Shown piece after piece: positions 1-8,911 of a stretch of DNA of 64,000 nucleotides. Origin of the DNA: Azoarcus sp031546845 (GTDB lineage: Bacteria; Pseudomonadota; Gammaproteobacteria; Burkholderiales; Rhodocyclaceae); the NCBI GenBank assembly GCA_031546845.1, contig JAVBJT010000014.1, positions 179,876 through 243,875 on the forward strand, given 5' to 3'. The notes beneath the pieces were generated by a model that had not been told where the DNA came from, made no database searches, and was given only the letters and a program-made list of their open reading frames with translations. Positions within the stretch are counted from its first letter, which is position 1. The number at the start of each line of letters is the position of its first letter. The translations under genes were made by a program, and so were the position numbers.

Positions 1-1143
1 CAAACCGAGGCTTCGCGTACCGGCGCGGCCAACGCGGTGGGCGAGGCCGAGCGCGCGGTATCCCGCGCGCAGCGGGGCTTGCGCCAGCTCTCGGCGGAAC
101 AGGCGGATACCGCGCGCAAACTCGCGTTGCTCGAGGCCGAACAACGCGAAGTGCAGGCGCGGATCGCCGCGCGGCAAAACGAACTCGCCGATTGGTTGCG
201 CCGCCACTATATGTACGGCGCGGCCGATGGTGTTGCGCCCTTGTTGTCGGCGCGTGATCCCAACCAGATCGCGCGCGATGCGCACTACCTTGAATATCTG
301 GGGCGGGCGCGACTGGGCCTGATTGAAGACCTGCGTGGCGATTTGCGCGAAAAAGCCGAGCGCGCGGCTGAAATCGGCCGTCGCCGGGATCGCCTCGCCG
401 CGCTCGAAGTCGAGCAGCGTAAACAGCACGCCGAGCTGGAAGCTTTACAGGATGTGCGCAAGCAGGCGCTAGCGGCGATTTCGGACCAGCTCAAGAACAA
501 GCAGAAGGAAGTGACCTCGTTGCGCCAGGATGAGCAGCGTTTGACGCGCCTGATCGAAATGCTCGCCCAGCGCGCGCGCGAGGAGGCTGCCCGGCAAGCC
601 GCCGCGGCACGGCGGGCGGCGGAGCAAGAGAAGGAAAGGGAGCGTATCGCGCGCCAGACTCCCGGCGGTGGCGCCACGCCGCGCCGTTCCGAGCCGGTTG
701 TGGGCGAGGTGAAGCACGCCGCCGGGCCGACGCCGACCGATGTGAGCTTTGCTCAACTACGCGGGCAACTGCGTTTTCCCGTGCGCGGCGAACTCATTGG
801 CCGTTTCGGTGCTCCAAGGGCGGAAGGCGGAACAACGTGGAAGGGTGTTTTCATCCGCGCCGCCGGTGGCGTCGATGTACGTGCCGTGGCTGCGGGCGAG
901 GTTGTTTTTTCCGATTGGCTGCGCGGTTACGGTAATTTGCTCATCATCGATCATGGTGGCGATTATTTGTCCGTATATGGCAATAACGATGCCTTGCTCA
1001 AGGAAGTGGGCGAACGGGTGGCGGGTGGGGATGCGGTTGCCAGCGTGGGTGCGAGCGAAGGTGGGGGGGAATCGGGTTTATACTTCGAAATCCGCCACCA
1101 GGGGCGCCCGCTCGATCCCCTGCAGTGGGTGAAAACAAACTAA
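1..1143 (+). CDS. envC: Murein hydrolase activator EnvC, 5' end missing
   Basis: The frame is open from base 1, so the true start lies outside the window; the GTG at 37 is only the first internal start codon. The protein is a long Glu/Arg/Ala-rich coiled coil followed by a LytM/M23 domain in the last ~125 residues. The domain is degenerate: the zinc ligands of active M23 peptidases are replaced (TTWKGVFI, LSVYGNND), while LYFEIRHQG is kept, exactly the EnvC pattern. EnvC is known to activate amidases AmiA/AmiB in the periplasm for daughter-cell separation. ctpA follows 58 bases downstream on the same strand, so the two may be cotranscribed. Confidence 0.9.
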   Translation, partial: QTEASRTGAANAVGEAERAVSRAQRGLRQLSAEQADTARKLALLEAEQREVQARIAARQNELADWLRRHYMYGAADGVAPLLSARDPNQIARDAHYLEYLGRARLGLIEDLRGDLREKAERAAEIGRRRDRLAALEVEQRKQHAELEALQDVRKQALAAISDQLKNKQKEVTSLRQDEQRLTRLIEMLAQRAREEAARQAAAARRAAEQEKERERIARQTPGGGATPRRSEPVVGEVKHAAGPTPTDVSFAQLRGQLRFPVRGELIGRFGAPRAEGGTTWKGVFIRAAGGVDVRAVAAGEVVFSDWLRGYGNLLIIDHGGDYLSVYGNNDALLKEVGERVAGGDAVASVGASEGGGESGLYFEIRHQGRPLDPLQWVKTN

Positions 1144-1201
1144 CAGATTATTCAATTGTCTTTGCGGCAATATTGCCGCGACATTGCCTGACGGAGTGTC
1201 C

Positions 1202-2566
1202 ATGCGCAGCAAGCTGAAGCAAATCGGCCTCGTTATGACCGGCGTCGTCGCCGGTGTCATGATCAGCCTGAACTTTTCCGCCAATGCCGACAAGGCCGCG
1301 CAGGCGCCGTTGCCGGTGGAGGAGTTGCGCGCGTTTGCCGACGTGTTCAACGCGGTCAAGCAGGGTTATGTCGAGCCGGTGGAAGACAAAAAGCTTATCA
1401 CCCATGCCATCAGCGGCATGCTTTCGGGGCTCGATCCGCATTCGGCTTATCTCGATGCCGAGGCGTTCAAGGATCTCCAGGTTGGCACGCAGGGCGAATT
1501 TGGTGGCCTGGGCATCGAGGTCGGTATGGAAGACGGCTTCGTCAAGGTGATTTCGCCGATCGAGGATACGCCGGCCTTCCGCGCCGGGATCAAGACGGGT
1601 GACCTTATCGTCAAGCTCGACGAGACGCCGGTCAAGGGCATGTCCTTGAACGACGCGGTCAAGCGCATGCGCGGCAAGCCGAAGACGGACATCGTGCTGA
1701 CCATCGCGCGCAAGGGGGAGAATCGCCCCCTGGTGATTACGCTGACGCGCGAAGTGATCAAGGTGCAGAGCGTCAAGTCCAAGACCCTCGAATCGGGCTA
1801 TGGCTATGTGCGCGTTGTGCAGTTCCAGGAAAACACTGTTCCGTCTCTCGTTCAGCATTTGGATAAGCTGACCAAGGAGGGCGAATTGAAGGGCCTGGTG
1901 CTCGATCTGCGTAACGATCCGGGCGGCCTGCTGCACGGCGCCGTGGGCGTGGCCGCGGCCTTCCTGCCGGCGAACGCGGTGGTGGTTTCCACCAACGGGC
2001 GCACCGAGGATGCCAAGCGCGATTACCGCGCCGCGCCGGAAGACTATTTGCGCGGCACGCGCGACGATGTGTTGCGCGGCCTGACGGCCAGGGCCAAGGA
2101 TGTGCCGATGGTGGTGCTGGTCAACGGCGGTTCCGCGTCGGCTTCCGAAATCGTTGCCGGGGCCTTGCAGGATCATCGCCGCGCCGTGGTCATGGGCACG
2201 CAGACCTTTGGTAAAGGCTCGGTGCAAACCATTCTGCCGCTCAACAACAACACCGCGATCAAGCTCACCACGGCGCGTTACTACACGCCGAGCGGGCGCT
2301 CGATTCAGGCCAAGGGCATCGAGCCGGATATCGTCGTCGAGGAAGGTACCAACGGTTCCGCGCGCCGTGTGCGCGAGGCCGATCTTGAAGGCCACCTTGG
2401 CAACGACCGCGATCCCGAAGCGGAGCGCAAAGCCAAGCAAGGCGGCAAGGATGAGGAAGATGCGGCCGCGCCGGCCCGTTTCGAGATGGCCGGCAAGGAC
2501 GACTATCAGCTTGCCCAGGCGGTCAATCTTCTCAAGGGCTTGCAAATCGTCCAGAATAAAAAATAA
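1202..2566 (+). CDS. ctpA: Carboxy-terminal processing protease (S41)
   Basis: 454-residue S41-family serine protease of the periplasm. An N-terminal hydrophobic segment (about residues 5-25) serves as signal or anchor. A PDZ domain follows at about 75-165, then the S41 catalytic domain with the SASASE motif at 311-315 and the FGKGSVQ lysine motif, the Ser/Lys pair of this family. I chose ATG 1202 because it has an upstream GGAG and starts with the signal segment; an in-frame start 18 bases earlier is possible. The tail after about 395 is charged and low in complexity. Family members trim C-termini of envelope proteins and murein hydrolases, which fits the neighbour envC. Confidence 0.93.
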   Translation: MRSKLKQIGLVMTGVVAGVMISLNFSANADKAAQAPLPVEELRAFADVFNAVKQGYVEPVEDKKLITHAISGMLSGLDPHSAYLDAEAFKDLQVGTQGEFGGLGIEVGMEDGFVKVISPIEDTPAFRAGIKTGDLIVKLDETPVKGMSLNDAVKRMRGKPKTDIVLTIARKGENRPLVITLTREVIKVQSVKSKTLESGYGYVRVVQFQENTVPSLVQHLDKLTKEGELKGLVLDLRNDPGGLLHGAVGVAAAFLPANAVVVSTNGRTEDAKRDYRAAPEDYLRGTRDDVLRGLTARAKDVPMVVLVNGGSASASEIVAGALQDHRRAVVMGTQTFGKGSVQTILPLNNNTAIKLTTARYYTPSGRSIQAKGIEPDIVVEEGTNGSARRVREADLEGHLGNDRDPEAERKAKQGGKDEEDAAAPARFEMAGKDDYQLAQAVNLLKGLQIVQNKK

Positions 2567-2590
2567 TCTGTTGTTGCCGGGGAGAGTGCG

Positions 2591-3040
2591 ATGCGCCGGG
2601 AAACTGCTTATGAGCTGGCCGGCAGAAAGCGGGATCATCCTGTGGCCAGCGCCGGCATTTTCAAAACGCGCGAGCTACGCTTCAAGGTTTTGCCCAAGGG
2701 GCAAACGGAGCGTGCCTTGCGCGCCCTTGGCAAGCTGGAAGAGCTCAAGGCCGAGCAGGGCACGCGTGAGCGCAGCTTGCTGGTGCATTACTCCGTGCTC
2801 GACTACTCGATGGAAACCCTGGAAGCCGCGCTGCGCGAGGCGGGTTTTACGCTCGAAAATACCTTGTACATGAAGCTGACACGGGCGCTGGTTTATTTCT
2901 GTGAGGAAACCCAGCGCCACAATTTGATGTCGCCCGAGCGGCTGCTGAAACAGTCGAACAAGATTTATATCCAGGCCTGGGACCATCACCTCCACGGCGA
3001 TCACGACGAAACGCCGCCCGACTTGCGCGAATACAAATAA
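2591..3040 (+). CDS. Conserved hypothetical protein between ctpA and moeB
   Basis: 149-residue soluble protein that I do not assign to a named family. It has no signal peptide or membrane segment. It is mixed alpha/beta with a charged N-terminus and a His/Asp-rich C-terminus (HHLHGDHDE). It starts 24 bases after ctpA and ends 30 bases before moeB, so it is probably in the same transcript. The His/Asp cluster could bind metal, but nothing in the sequence proves that. Confidence 0.72.
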   Translation: MRRETAYELAGRKRDHPVASAGIFKTRELRFKVLPKGQTERALRALGKLEELKAEQGTRERSLLVHYSVLDYSMETLEAALREAGFTLENTLYMKLTRALVYFCEETQRHNLMSPERLLKQSNKIYIQAWDHHLHGDHDETPPDLREYK

Positions 3041-3070
3041 ATCCGGGCCGTACTGCGGCCGGGCGTGACA

Positions 3071-3841
3071 ATGAACGACGACCAACTTCTACGCTATAGC
3101 CGCCACATCCTGTTGCCCGAAATCGGCGTTGAAGGACAGGAGGCGATTCTGGCGGCGCGGGTGCTGATCGTCGGCGCGGGAGGCTTGGGGTCGCCGGCGG
3201 CGATGTATCTGGCTGCGGCGGGGGTGGGGACGTTGGTTCTGGCCGACGACGATACGGTCGATTTAACCAACCTGCAGCGGCAGATATTGCATTCAGCGGA
3301 AGGCGTGGGGCGGCTCAAGGTCGAATCCGGCCGCGATACTCTGCATCGTCTGAATCCGATGGCACGTGTCGAAACTGTCGCCGAACGCTTGAGCGACGTG
3401 GCGCTGGAGGATCGGGTCGCGGCGGCCGACGTCGTACTCGATTGCACGGACAATTTCACCACCCGGCACGCTATCAACCGCGCCTGCGTAAAGCACCGCA
3501 AACCGCTTGTTTCCGGCGCGGCGATTCGCTTCGATGGCCAGGTGACGGTTTTCGATTTGCGCCAGTTGGAAAGCCCTTGCTACCACTGCCTGTTCCCCGA
3601 GGGCGAAGAGGTGGCGGAAGTACGCTGCGCGGTCATGGGCGTATTCGCGCCGCTCACCGGCATTATCGGCGCCACGCAGGCGGCCGAGGCGTTGAAGCTG
3701 ATCGCGGCGTGCGGGATGTCGCTCAACGGCCGGTTGTTGCTGCTCGACGGTTTGGCGATGGAGTGGCGCAGCGTGGGGTTTGGCCGCGACCCTGGCTGCG
3801 CGGTGTGCGGCGCGCAGCCGGGTGCGCCGCTGGGCGCATAA
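3071..3841 (+). CDS. moeB: ThiF/MoeB-family adenylyltransferase
   Basis: 256-residue E1-like enzyme that adenylates the C-terminal glycine of a sulfur-carrier protein such as MoaD or ThiS. The nucleotide-binding loop GAGGLGSP lies near residues 36-43, followed by LTNLQRQ. Two Cys pairs (CYHC and CAVC) form the structural zinc site. Length matches MoeB (about 250). ATG 3071 is preferred; an in-frame GTG lies 6 bases upstream. Without seeing the carrier protein gene, MoeB and ThiF cannot be separated with certainty. Confidence 0.88.
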   Translation: MNDDQLLRYSRHILLPEIGVEGQEAILAARVLIVGAGGLGSPAAMYLAAAGVGTLVLADDDTVDLTNLQRQILHSAEGVGRLKVESGRDTLHRLNPMARVETVAERLSDVALEDRVAAADVVLDCTDNFTTRHAINRACVKHRKPLVSGAAIRFDGQVTVFDLRQLESPCYHCLFPEGEEVAEVRCAVMGVFAPLTGIIGATQAAEALKLIAACGMSLNGRLLLLDGLAMEWRSVGFGRDPGCAVCGAQPGAPLGA

Positions 3842-3873
3842 TCAACCGGTAATTGGCCAGTAAGCGGCCGCGC

Positions 3874-4629
3874 TCAGACCGGATTGTCGAGATCGATGAA
3901 TTCGGCTTCGAGCCCCTGCGTTTCCGCCAGATGATGCGCCAGGGCGCGGATACCGTAGCGTTCCGAGGCGTGATGGCCGACCGCCGCGTAGGGGATGCCC
4001 GATTCGCGCGCCAGATGCACGGTGTGCTCGGAAATCTCGCCCGATACATAAAGATCGGCTCCGGCCAGAATGGCTTGCTCAAAGTAGTTTTGCGCGCCGC
4101 CCGTGCACCAGGCGATGCGCCGCACCGGGCGTTCGCCGTTGCCGATCAGCAAGGGCTCGCGCCCCAGGCGTGCGGTCAGCGCGCGTGCAATGCGCGTTGC
4201 CGTTTCGCTGCCGTCGTCCGTAGCGGGGCGGCCGATCCAGCCCAAGTCCTGTTCGGCGAAGCGGCCCTCGCCCGTCCAACCCATCAGTTTGCCGAACTGG
4301 GCGTTGTTGCCCAGTTCCGGGTGAACGTCGAGCGGTAGATGGTAGGCGAGCAGGCTGATGTCGGCACGCAGCAGTGTGGCCAGGCGGTGTTTGCGGATGC
4401 CGGTGATGCGGCCATCCTCGCCGCGCCAGAAGTAGCCATGATGAACGAGCACGGCATCGTAGCGCCCGGCCACCGCGTGATCGAGCAAGGCTTGGCTCGC
4501 GGTGACGCCGCACAGCACGCGGCGTACTTCGGGGCGGCCTTCCACTTGTAGACCGTTTGGGCAATAATCGCGCAGCCGCGAGGTTTGCAGCAGTTCATCC
4601 AGGTATGCTTGCAGTTCGGTAAGTTGCAT
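3874..4629 (-). CDS. Nif3-like dinuclear metal centre protein (YbgI family)
   Basis: 251-residue Nif3/YbgI-family protein with the family's conserved His and Glu metal ligands, including VLVHHGYFW and VGHHASERYG. Family members form toroidal hexamers with a dimetal site; the biochemical role is not settled. It is divergent from the HtrA-type protease gene starting at 4723, an arrangement often seen in betaproteobacteria, so the 93-base gap should hold promoters for both. Confidence 0.9.
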   Translation of the reverse strand: MQLTELQAYLDELLQTSRLRDYCPNGLQVEGRPEVRRVLCGVTASQALLDHAVAGRYDAVLVHHGYFWRGEDGRITGIRKHRLATLLRADISLLAYHLPLDVHPELGNNAQFGKLMGWTGEGRFAEQDLGWIGRPATDDGSETATRIARALTARLGREPLLIGNGERPVRRIAWCTGGAQNYFEQAILAGADLYVSGEISEHTVHLARESGIPYAAVGHHASERYGIRALAHHLAETQGLEAEFIDLDNPV

Positions 4630-4722
4630 GTGATCTTCACTCCGTCTTCAACCCGGGCGGGTGCCCCGGCGGTTTCGCCTTCGGCCGGGCAAGACATTAA
4701 GGTAAAACAGTAGGGCAGCATT

Positions 4723-5883
4723 ATGCGCCGCTTGTGGCTGATCTTCGCCCAAGCCGTGACGGTCAGCGTCGCGGTGTTGTTCGTGTTGAATACGCTGAAA
4801 CCGGAATGGTTGCGCGGGGCGTCCGTTGCCGTGCTCGAAGCGCCGAGCATGGCCGGGGAGCGCCGTGTGGAGCCTGCCGGCTCTTATGCCGAGGCGGCCC
4901 AGCGTTCAATGCCCGCCGTCGTTCACGTCTATACCAGCAAGGAAGTGCGCAACCCGCGCCATCCTCTGCTGGACGATCCGATTTTCCGCCATTTTTTCGG
5001 TGACCGTCCGGGCAACGACGGCGAGGAGCGCAGCGCCGGGCTGGGCTCCGGCGTTATCGTCAATTCGGATGGTTATATCCTGACCAATAACCACGTCATC
5101 GACGCCGCCGATGAAATCGAAGTCGCGCTCAACGATGGGCGTAAATTTCCCGCGCGTCTGATCGGGCGCGACCCAGAAACCGATCTGGCCGTGCTCAAGA
5201 TTCAGGCCGATACGCAGTTGCCGGTGATTACGTTCGCGGCAGCCGATGGGATGCGCGTGGGCGATGTCGTTCTGGCAATCGGCAATCCGTTCGGCGTGGG
5301 ACAGACGGTGACGATGGGCATCGTTTCCGCTCTGGGGCGCACGCATCTGGGTATCAACACGTACGAGAATTACATTCAGACCGATGCCGCGATCAACCCC
5401 GGCAATTCCGGTGGCGCGCTGGTCGATAACGCCGGTAATCTGGTGGGCATCAATACCGCGATCTATTCGCGCTCGGGCGGCTCGCTCGGTATCGGTTTCG
5501 CCATTCCCGTGTCGTTGGCACGCAATGTATTGGAACAGATCATCGCCAATGGCGGGGTCACACGCGGCTGGGTGGGGGTCGAAATCCAGGAGATCACGCC
5601 TGAATTAGCTGAATCTTTCGGCCTTGGCGGTACAAGCGGCGCATTGATTGCTGGCGTGTTGCGCGGCAGCCCGGCCGAGCATGCGGGGATTCGCCCGGGC
5701 GACGTGCTGATCGCCGTCGATGGTAAAACCGTGCAGGATCCGAAAGGTATGCTGGAACTGGTTGCCGCTTTGCCGCCAGGGCGCAAGGCGGAGTTTCGCT
5801 TGCGCCGGGCGGCGAACGAGATCGAGCTGAACGTCGAAGTGGGCCGGCGGCCTTTGCCGCCGCGCCAGACGGAGCGGAAGTAA
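4723..5883 (+). CDS. Membrane-anchored HtrA-type serine protease (DegS/DegQ-like)
   Basis: 386 residues. A hydrophobic segment near residues 8-25 anchors the protein to the inner membrane. The trypsin-like domain contains the triad motifs NNHVIDAADE (His), ETDLAVLKI (Asp) and NPGNSGGAL (Ser). One PDZ domain occupies about 275-370. A single PDZ and an N-terminal anchor are the DegS layout, and the window also carries a full sigma-E/RseA system at 14.8-19.1 kb, so this may be the site-1 protease that cuts RseA. That link is inference; the gene is far from the rseA operon. Confidence 0.88.
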   Translation: MRRLWLIFAQAVTVSVAVLFVLNTLKPEWLRGASVAVLEAPSMAGERRVEPAGSYAEAAQRSMPAVVHVYTSKEVRNPRHPLLDDPIFRHFFGDRPGNDGEERSAGLGSGVIVNSDGYILTNNHVIDAADEIEVALNDGRKFPARLIGRDPETDLAVLKIQADTQLPVITFAAADGMRVGDVVLAIGNPFGVGQTVTMGIVSALGRTHLGINTYENYIQTDAAINPGNSGGALVDNAGNLVGINTAIYSRSGGSLGIGFAIPVSLARNVLEQIIANGGVTRGWVGVEIQEITPELAESFGLGGTSGALIAGVLRGSPAEHAGIRPGDVLIAVDGKTVQDPKGMLELVAALPPGRKAEFRLRRAANEIELNVEVGRRPLPPRQTERK

Positions 5884-5917
5884 GCCGATGGCCGGGCACA
5901 GTGTGCCGGCTATCGGC
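5884..5917. terminator. Long hairpin between convergent htrA-type gene and mltB
   Basis: A 34-base near-perfect inverted repeat pairs GCCGAT with ATCGGC and GCCGG with CCGGC through a G:T pair, with a 3-base loop. It begins just after the protease stop codon and overlaps the last bases of mltB. It lacks a clear T-tract, so it may stabilise RNA 3' ends or block read-through rather than be a classic terminator. Confidence 0.5.
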
Positions 5918-6926
5918 GGCTTAGCAGCAGATCGTGACGGTCGCGCAGCGTTTCGGCGAGCAGATAGACCGACATGGCGTAGAAGCTACTCTTGTTGTAG
6001 CGGGTGATTGCGTAGAAGTTGCGGTAGCCCAGCCAGTATTCCGTTGCCGCGTTCGGCGTGGCCAGATCGACCAGTGTAGTCGGGGCCGCGAGCGGTGCGC
6101 CGTCGACGCTGCTGATGCCCGCAGCGGCAAGGGCTTCCGGTGTCAGACTCGGTTCGATGCCCGCCGCGATCAGCGGGGTGGGATCGACGGTTGGCGCCAG
6201 ACGCGCGCGCCGTGCGATCTCGCCGCCGCGTTCCCACCCATTGGCTTGGAGGTAGTTGGCGACGCTGCCGATGGCGTCGGCCGGGCTGTCGTCGACGTCG
6301 AAGTTGCCGTCGCCGTCGAAATCCACTGCGTAATGGCGCACGCTGCTGGGCAGGAATTGGGGCAGGCCGAGCGCGCCGGCGTAGGAGCCGTGGTAGCTGT
6401 CCAATTCCCGCCCCTGCTCGCGGGCGAGCAGGAAGAGCTGCGCCAGTTCGCGCCGGAACAGGCTGGCGCGCGGCGGGTAATCGAAGGCGAGCGTGGCGAG
6501 GGCGGAGAGCGTTTCGAAGTTGCCGGTGTTGCGCCCGTATATCGTTTCCACGCCGAGGATGGCGACGATGATTTCCGCCGGTACGCCATAGCGTTCGGCC
6601 GCGCGTTGCAGCGTGGCTTCGTTTTCCGCCCAGAAGGCGAGGCCGCCGTTGATACGGGCGGAGTCGAGAAAGCGGTTGCGGTAGCGCTGCCAGGAGCGTG
6701 CGCCGGGTGTGCTCGGCGGGCGGATCAAGTTGATGACCTGGGGGATGTGGCGTGCCTTGGCGAGTGCCGCGCGCACCGTTTCGGGGTCGAAGCCGTGGCG
6801 CGCGGCAAGCTCGCGGGCGAACAGGCGAGCGTCGTCGCTGTCGGCAAGGTTACTTGTGTCGGCCGCGGCGGTCAGCGGCAGCGCGAAAAGCGCGAGGGCG
6901 GCGATACGGGTCAAGCGGTGGATCAT
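5910..6926 (-). CDS. mltB: Membrane-bound lytic murein transglycosylase B
   Basis: 338 residues with an N-terminal signal peptide ending near TAAADT. The catalytic Glu lies in VAILGVETIYGRNTG, the GH103/SLT_2 signature, and GALGLPQFLPSS is the second family motif. It cuts the MurNAc-GlcNAc bond to give 1,6-anhydro-muropeptides. The signal has no lipobox Cys, so the protein is probably soluble in the periplasm. The start codon overlaps the tgpA stop (ATGA), which suggests translational coupling. The frame extends upstream to 7253 but that part overlaps tgpA and is not signal-like. Confidence 0.93.
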   Translation of the reverse strand: MIHRLTRIAALALFALPLTAAADTSNLADSDDARLFARELAARHGFDPETVRAALAKARHIPQVINLIRPPSTPGARSWQRYRNRFLDSARINGGLAFWAENEATLQRAAERYGVPAEIIVAILGVETIYGRNTGNFETLSALATLAFDYPPRASLFRRELAQLFLLAREQGRELDSYHGSYAGALGLPQFLPSSVRHYAVDFDGDGNFDVDDSPADAIGSVANYLQANGWERGGEIARRARLAPTVDPTPLIAAGIEPSLTPEALAAAGISSVDGAPLAAPTTLVDLATPNAATEYWLGYRNFYAITRYNKSSFYAMSVYLLAETLRDRHDLLLSRR

Positions 6927-8911
6927 GGCAATCTGAGTGTGCGGATTCGTTGCCGTAGTGCGCGCACTTCGGCAGGGGTGGCGGGTGGACGGTAGCGCAG
7001 CCTGGCATAGCTTGTTGCGATGTCGAGCAAAACGCCGGCATGTCGAGGCAGCGCGCCGGCGATCCGGCTGCCATAGTCGAGCGGGCCTTCGGTCGGTGTG
7101 CGCGCCAGGCCGTGCCGTGCCAGTTTGGCTGAAAACGCCGACCAGGCGCGTTCGAGCGGGTCGTGGCGGCGGCGTTGTATGAGCGCCCAGCCGAAAAGGG
7201 CTGCCATGACGGCAACGGTGGCAAGCGTTAGCGCCATCGCCAGCGCCGGCCAATTCGGCTGCTTAAAACCCAGCTTGCGCAGCAGTTCGCGCTGCCGTTC
7301 CAGATTGTAGCCAAGAACCCATTGATCCCAGAGGTTCGATACGGCTTCCCAGCGCAGGCGCAAGGTTTGCAGCCATGCAAGGTCGGCGCGCATCATCCAC
7401 GGCCGTTCCTCGCTGGCGGGCAGCGCCGCGGCCAAGCCCCGGTCGATGCGCCCGGGGGCGACCAGCGCGGTGGGGTCGACGCGTATCCAGCCGCGCCCGG
7501 CGAGCCACACTTCGGTCCAGGCGTGCGCGTCGGACTGGCGGACGATAAGGCCGCCGTCGAATGGGTTGATTTCGCCGCCCTGGTAGCCGGTGACGATGCG
7601 GGCAGGCACGCCGGCGGCGCGCATCATGAAGGCGAAGGCCGAGGCGAAGTGCTCGCAGAAGCCGCGGCGGCTGTCGAACAGGAATTCATCCACGCTGTCG
7701 CGGCCCAGCAGCGGCGGTTGCAGGGTGTAGACGAGATCGCGTCCGCGTAGCCATTCGAGCACGTGCTGTAATGCGGCTTCCGGCGCGGCCGTGCCGCCGG
7801 TGAGCGAGTGTACGAGCGCGACGGTGCGGGGGTTGCTGTTTTCGGGCAAGAGCGTTGCCAGGCGGAGCGTGGTGTTGCTTTCCGTCAGGCCAACGACGCT
7901 GGCCGGGTAGGAGGCCAGCTCGAAACGGGTGCGTTGGAGTATCGGTTGATTCGCCAGTGCGCGAAAATCACTGGCGTAGCGCACGCCGGGCAACCCGGGG
8001 GCGGGAAAGTCGAGCGCGAGCAGCCATGCGCGGCCATGCGGTTCGAGGGTAAGGCGGTAAGCCAGCCGTTCTCCGGCTGTGTTGTAGGCCGGCGTCGTGG
8101 CGGTAATGTCTATACCGCTATTCCAGGTGGTGCCGTCGAAATTGTTCAATACCGGGCCGCGCCAGTAGCGTTGCGCCGGGGGCGGCGGAGGGCTGATGAA
8201 ATCGGCGCGGAAAGCGATTGCGCTGGAGAGTGCCAGTTTGTTGATCGAGCCGGGGGCCATCGAGTCGGACAGGCCGGCGAGGCTGCTGTTGGCATCGGCG
8301 GGCAGCCGCCACAGTGGCCCTTCCAAACGCGGGAACAGCAGAAAAAAGATCAACATGAAGGGCAGGCTGTGGGCCATCAGCGTCAGGCTGATGCGCAGGC
8401 GCTCGCGTGTGCCGGAGGTAGGATCGGTAAGCGAGAGCAGGCTGACGAGGCACAGCAATACGCCGAGCAGCGCCAGCAGCGCGGCGGGGAGGGTCTGGTT
8501 CTCGAAGAACGCGCCGAGCTGGAGGAAGAAGCACAGCAGTACCGCGACACGGATGTCGCGCGCGGAGCCGGTTTCGAGCAATTTCAGGCAGAGCAGGAGC
8601 GCGAGCAGGGCGATGCCGGGGTCTTTGCCGAAGAAATAACCGTAAGCGAGGTAGGCGCTGACGCAGGCCGCGATCGACAGCGGCATGATGAGGACGCGGT
8701 GCACGGGGCGCTGGCCCCGCCATAGCCGCAGCGCCCGCCAGCCCAGCAGCAGTGCGCAAAAGGCGAAGAGCCAGTTGGGCAGTTGGGTGCCGTGCGGCGT
8801 GAGGGTGACGGCGGCGGCGGCGAGCAGCCAGAAGCCTTGGTCGCGGCGCAGCGCGGCGGGGATGGGCGGGGCAGCCAGGAGCCGGGCGCGCTTAAACATC
8901 CGCATGCTCAT
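6923..8911 (-). CDS. tgpA: TgpA-type transglutaminase with membrane domain
   Basis: About 662 residues. Five to six membrane helices (DUF3488 region) make up the first ~200 residues. A periplasmic transglutaminase core follows, with Cys in RRGFCEHFASAF, His in QSDAHAWTEVW and Asp in RVDPTA. One more membrane helix near residue 540 (LAMALTLATVAVMAALFGWAL) leads to a DUF4129-like tail. ATGs at 8911, 8905 and 8899 are all possible; all overlap the end of the DUF58 gene. It sits in the conserved order moxR-DUF58-tgpA; TgpA of Pseudomonas aeruginosa is an essential gene of unresolved substrate. Confidence 0.92.
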   Translation of the reverse strand: MSMRMFKRARLLAAPPIPAALRRDQGFWLLAAAAVTLTPHGTQLPNWLFAFCALLLGWRALRLWRGQRPVHRVLIMPLSIAACVSAYLAYGYFFGKDPGIALLALLLCLKLLETGSARDIRVAVLLCFFLQLGAFFENQTLPAALLALLGVLLCLVSLLSLTDPTSGTRERLRISLTLMAHSLPFMLIFFLLFPRLEGPLWRLPADANSSLAGLSDSMAPGSINKLALSSAIAFRADFISPPPPPAQRYWRGPVLNNFDGTTWNSGIDITATTPAYNTAGERLAYRLTLEPHGRAWLLALDFPAPGLPGVRYASDFRALANQPILQRTRFELASYPASVVGLTESNTTLRLATLLPENSNPRTVALVHSLTGGTAAPEAALQHVLEWLRGRDLVYTLQPPLLGRDSVDEFLFDSRRGFCEHFASAFAFMMRAAGVPARIVTGYQGGEINPFDGGLIVRQSDAHAWTEVWLAGRGWIRVDPTALVAPGRIDRGLAAALPASEERPWMMRADLAWLQTLRLRWEAVSNLWDQWVLGYNLERQRELLRKLGFKQPNWPALAMALTLATVAVMAALFGWALIQRRRHDPLERAWSAFSAKLARHGLARTPTEGPLDYGSRIAGALPRHAGVLLDIATSYARLRYRPPATPAEVRALRQRIRTLRLP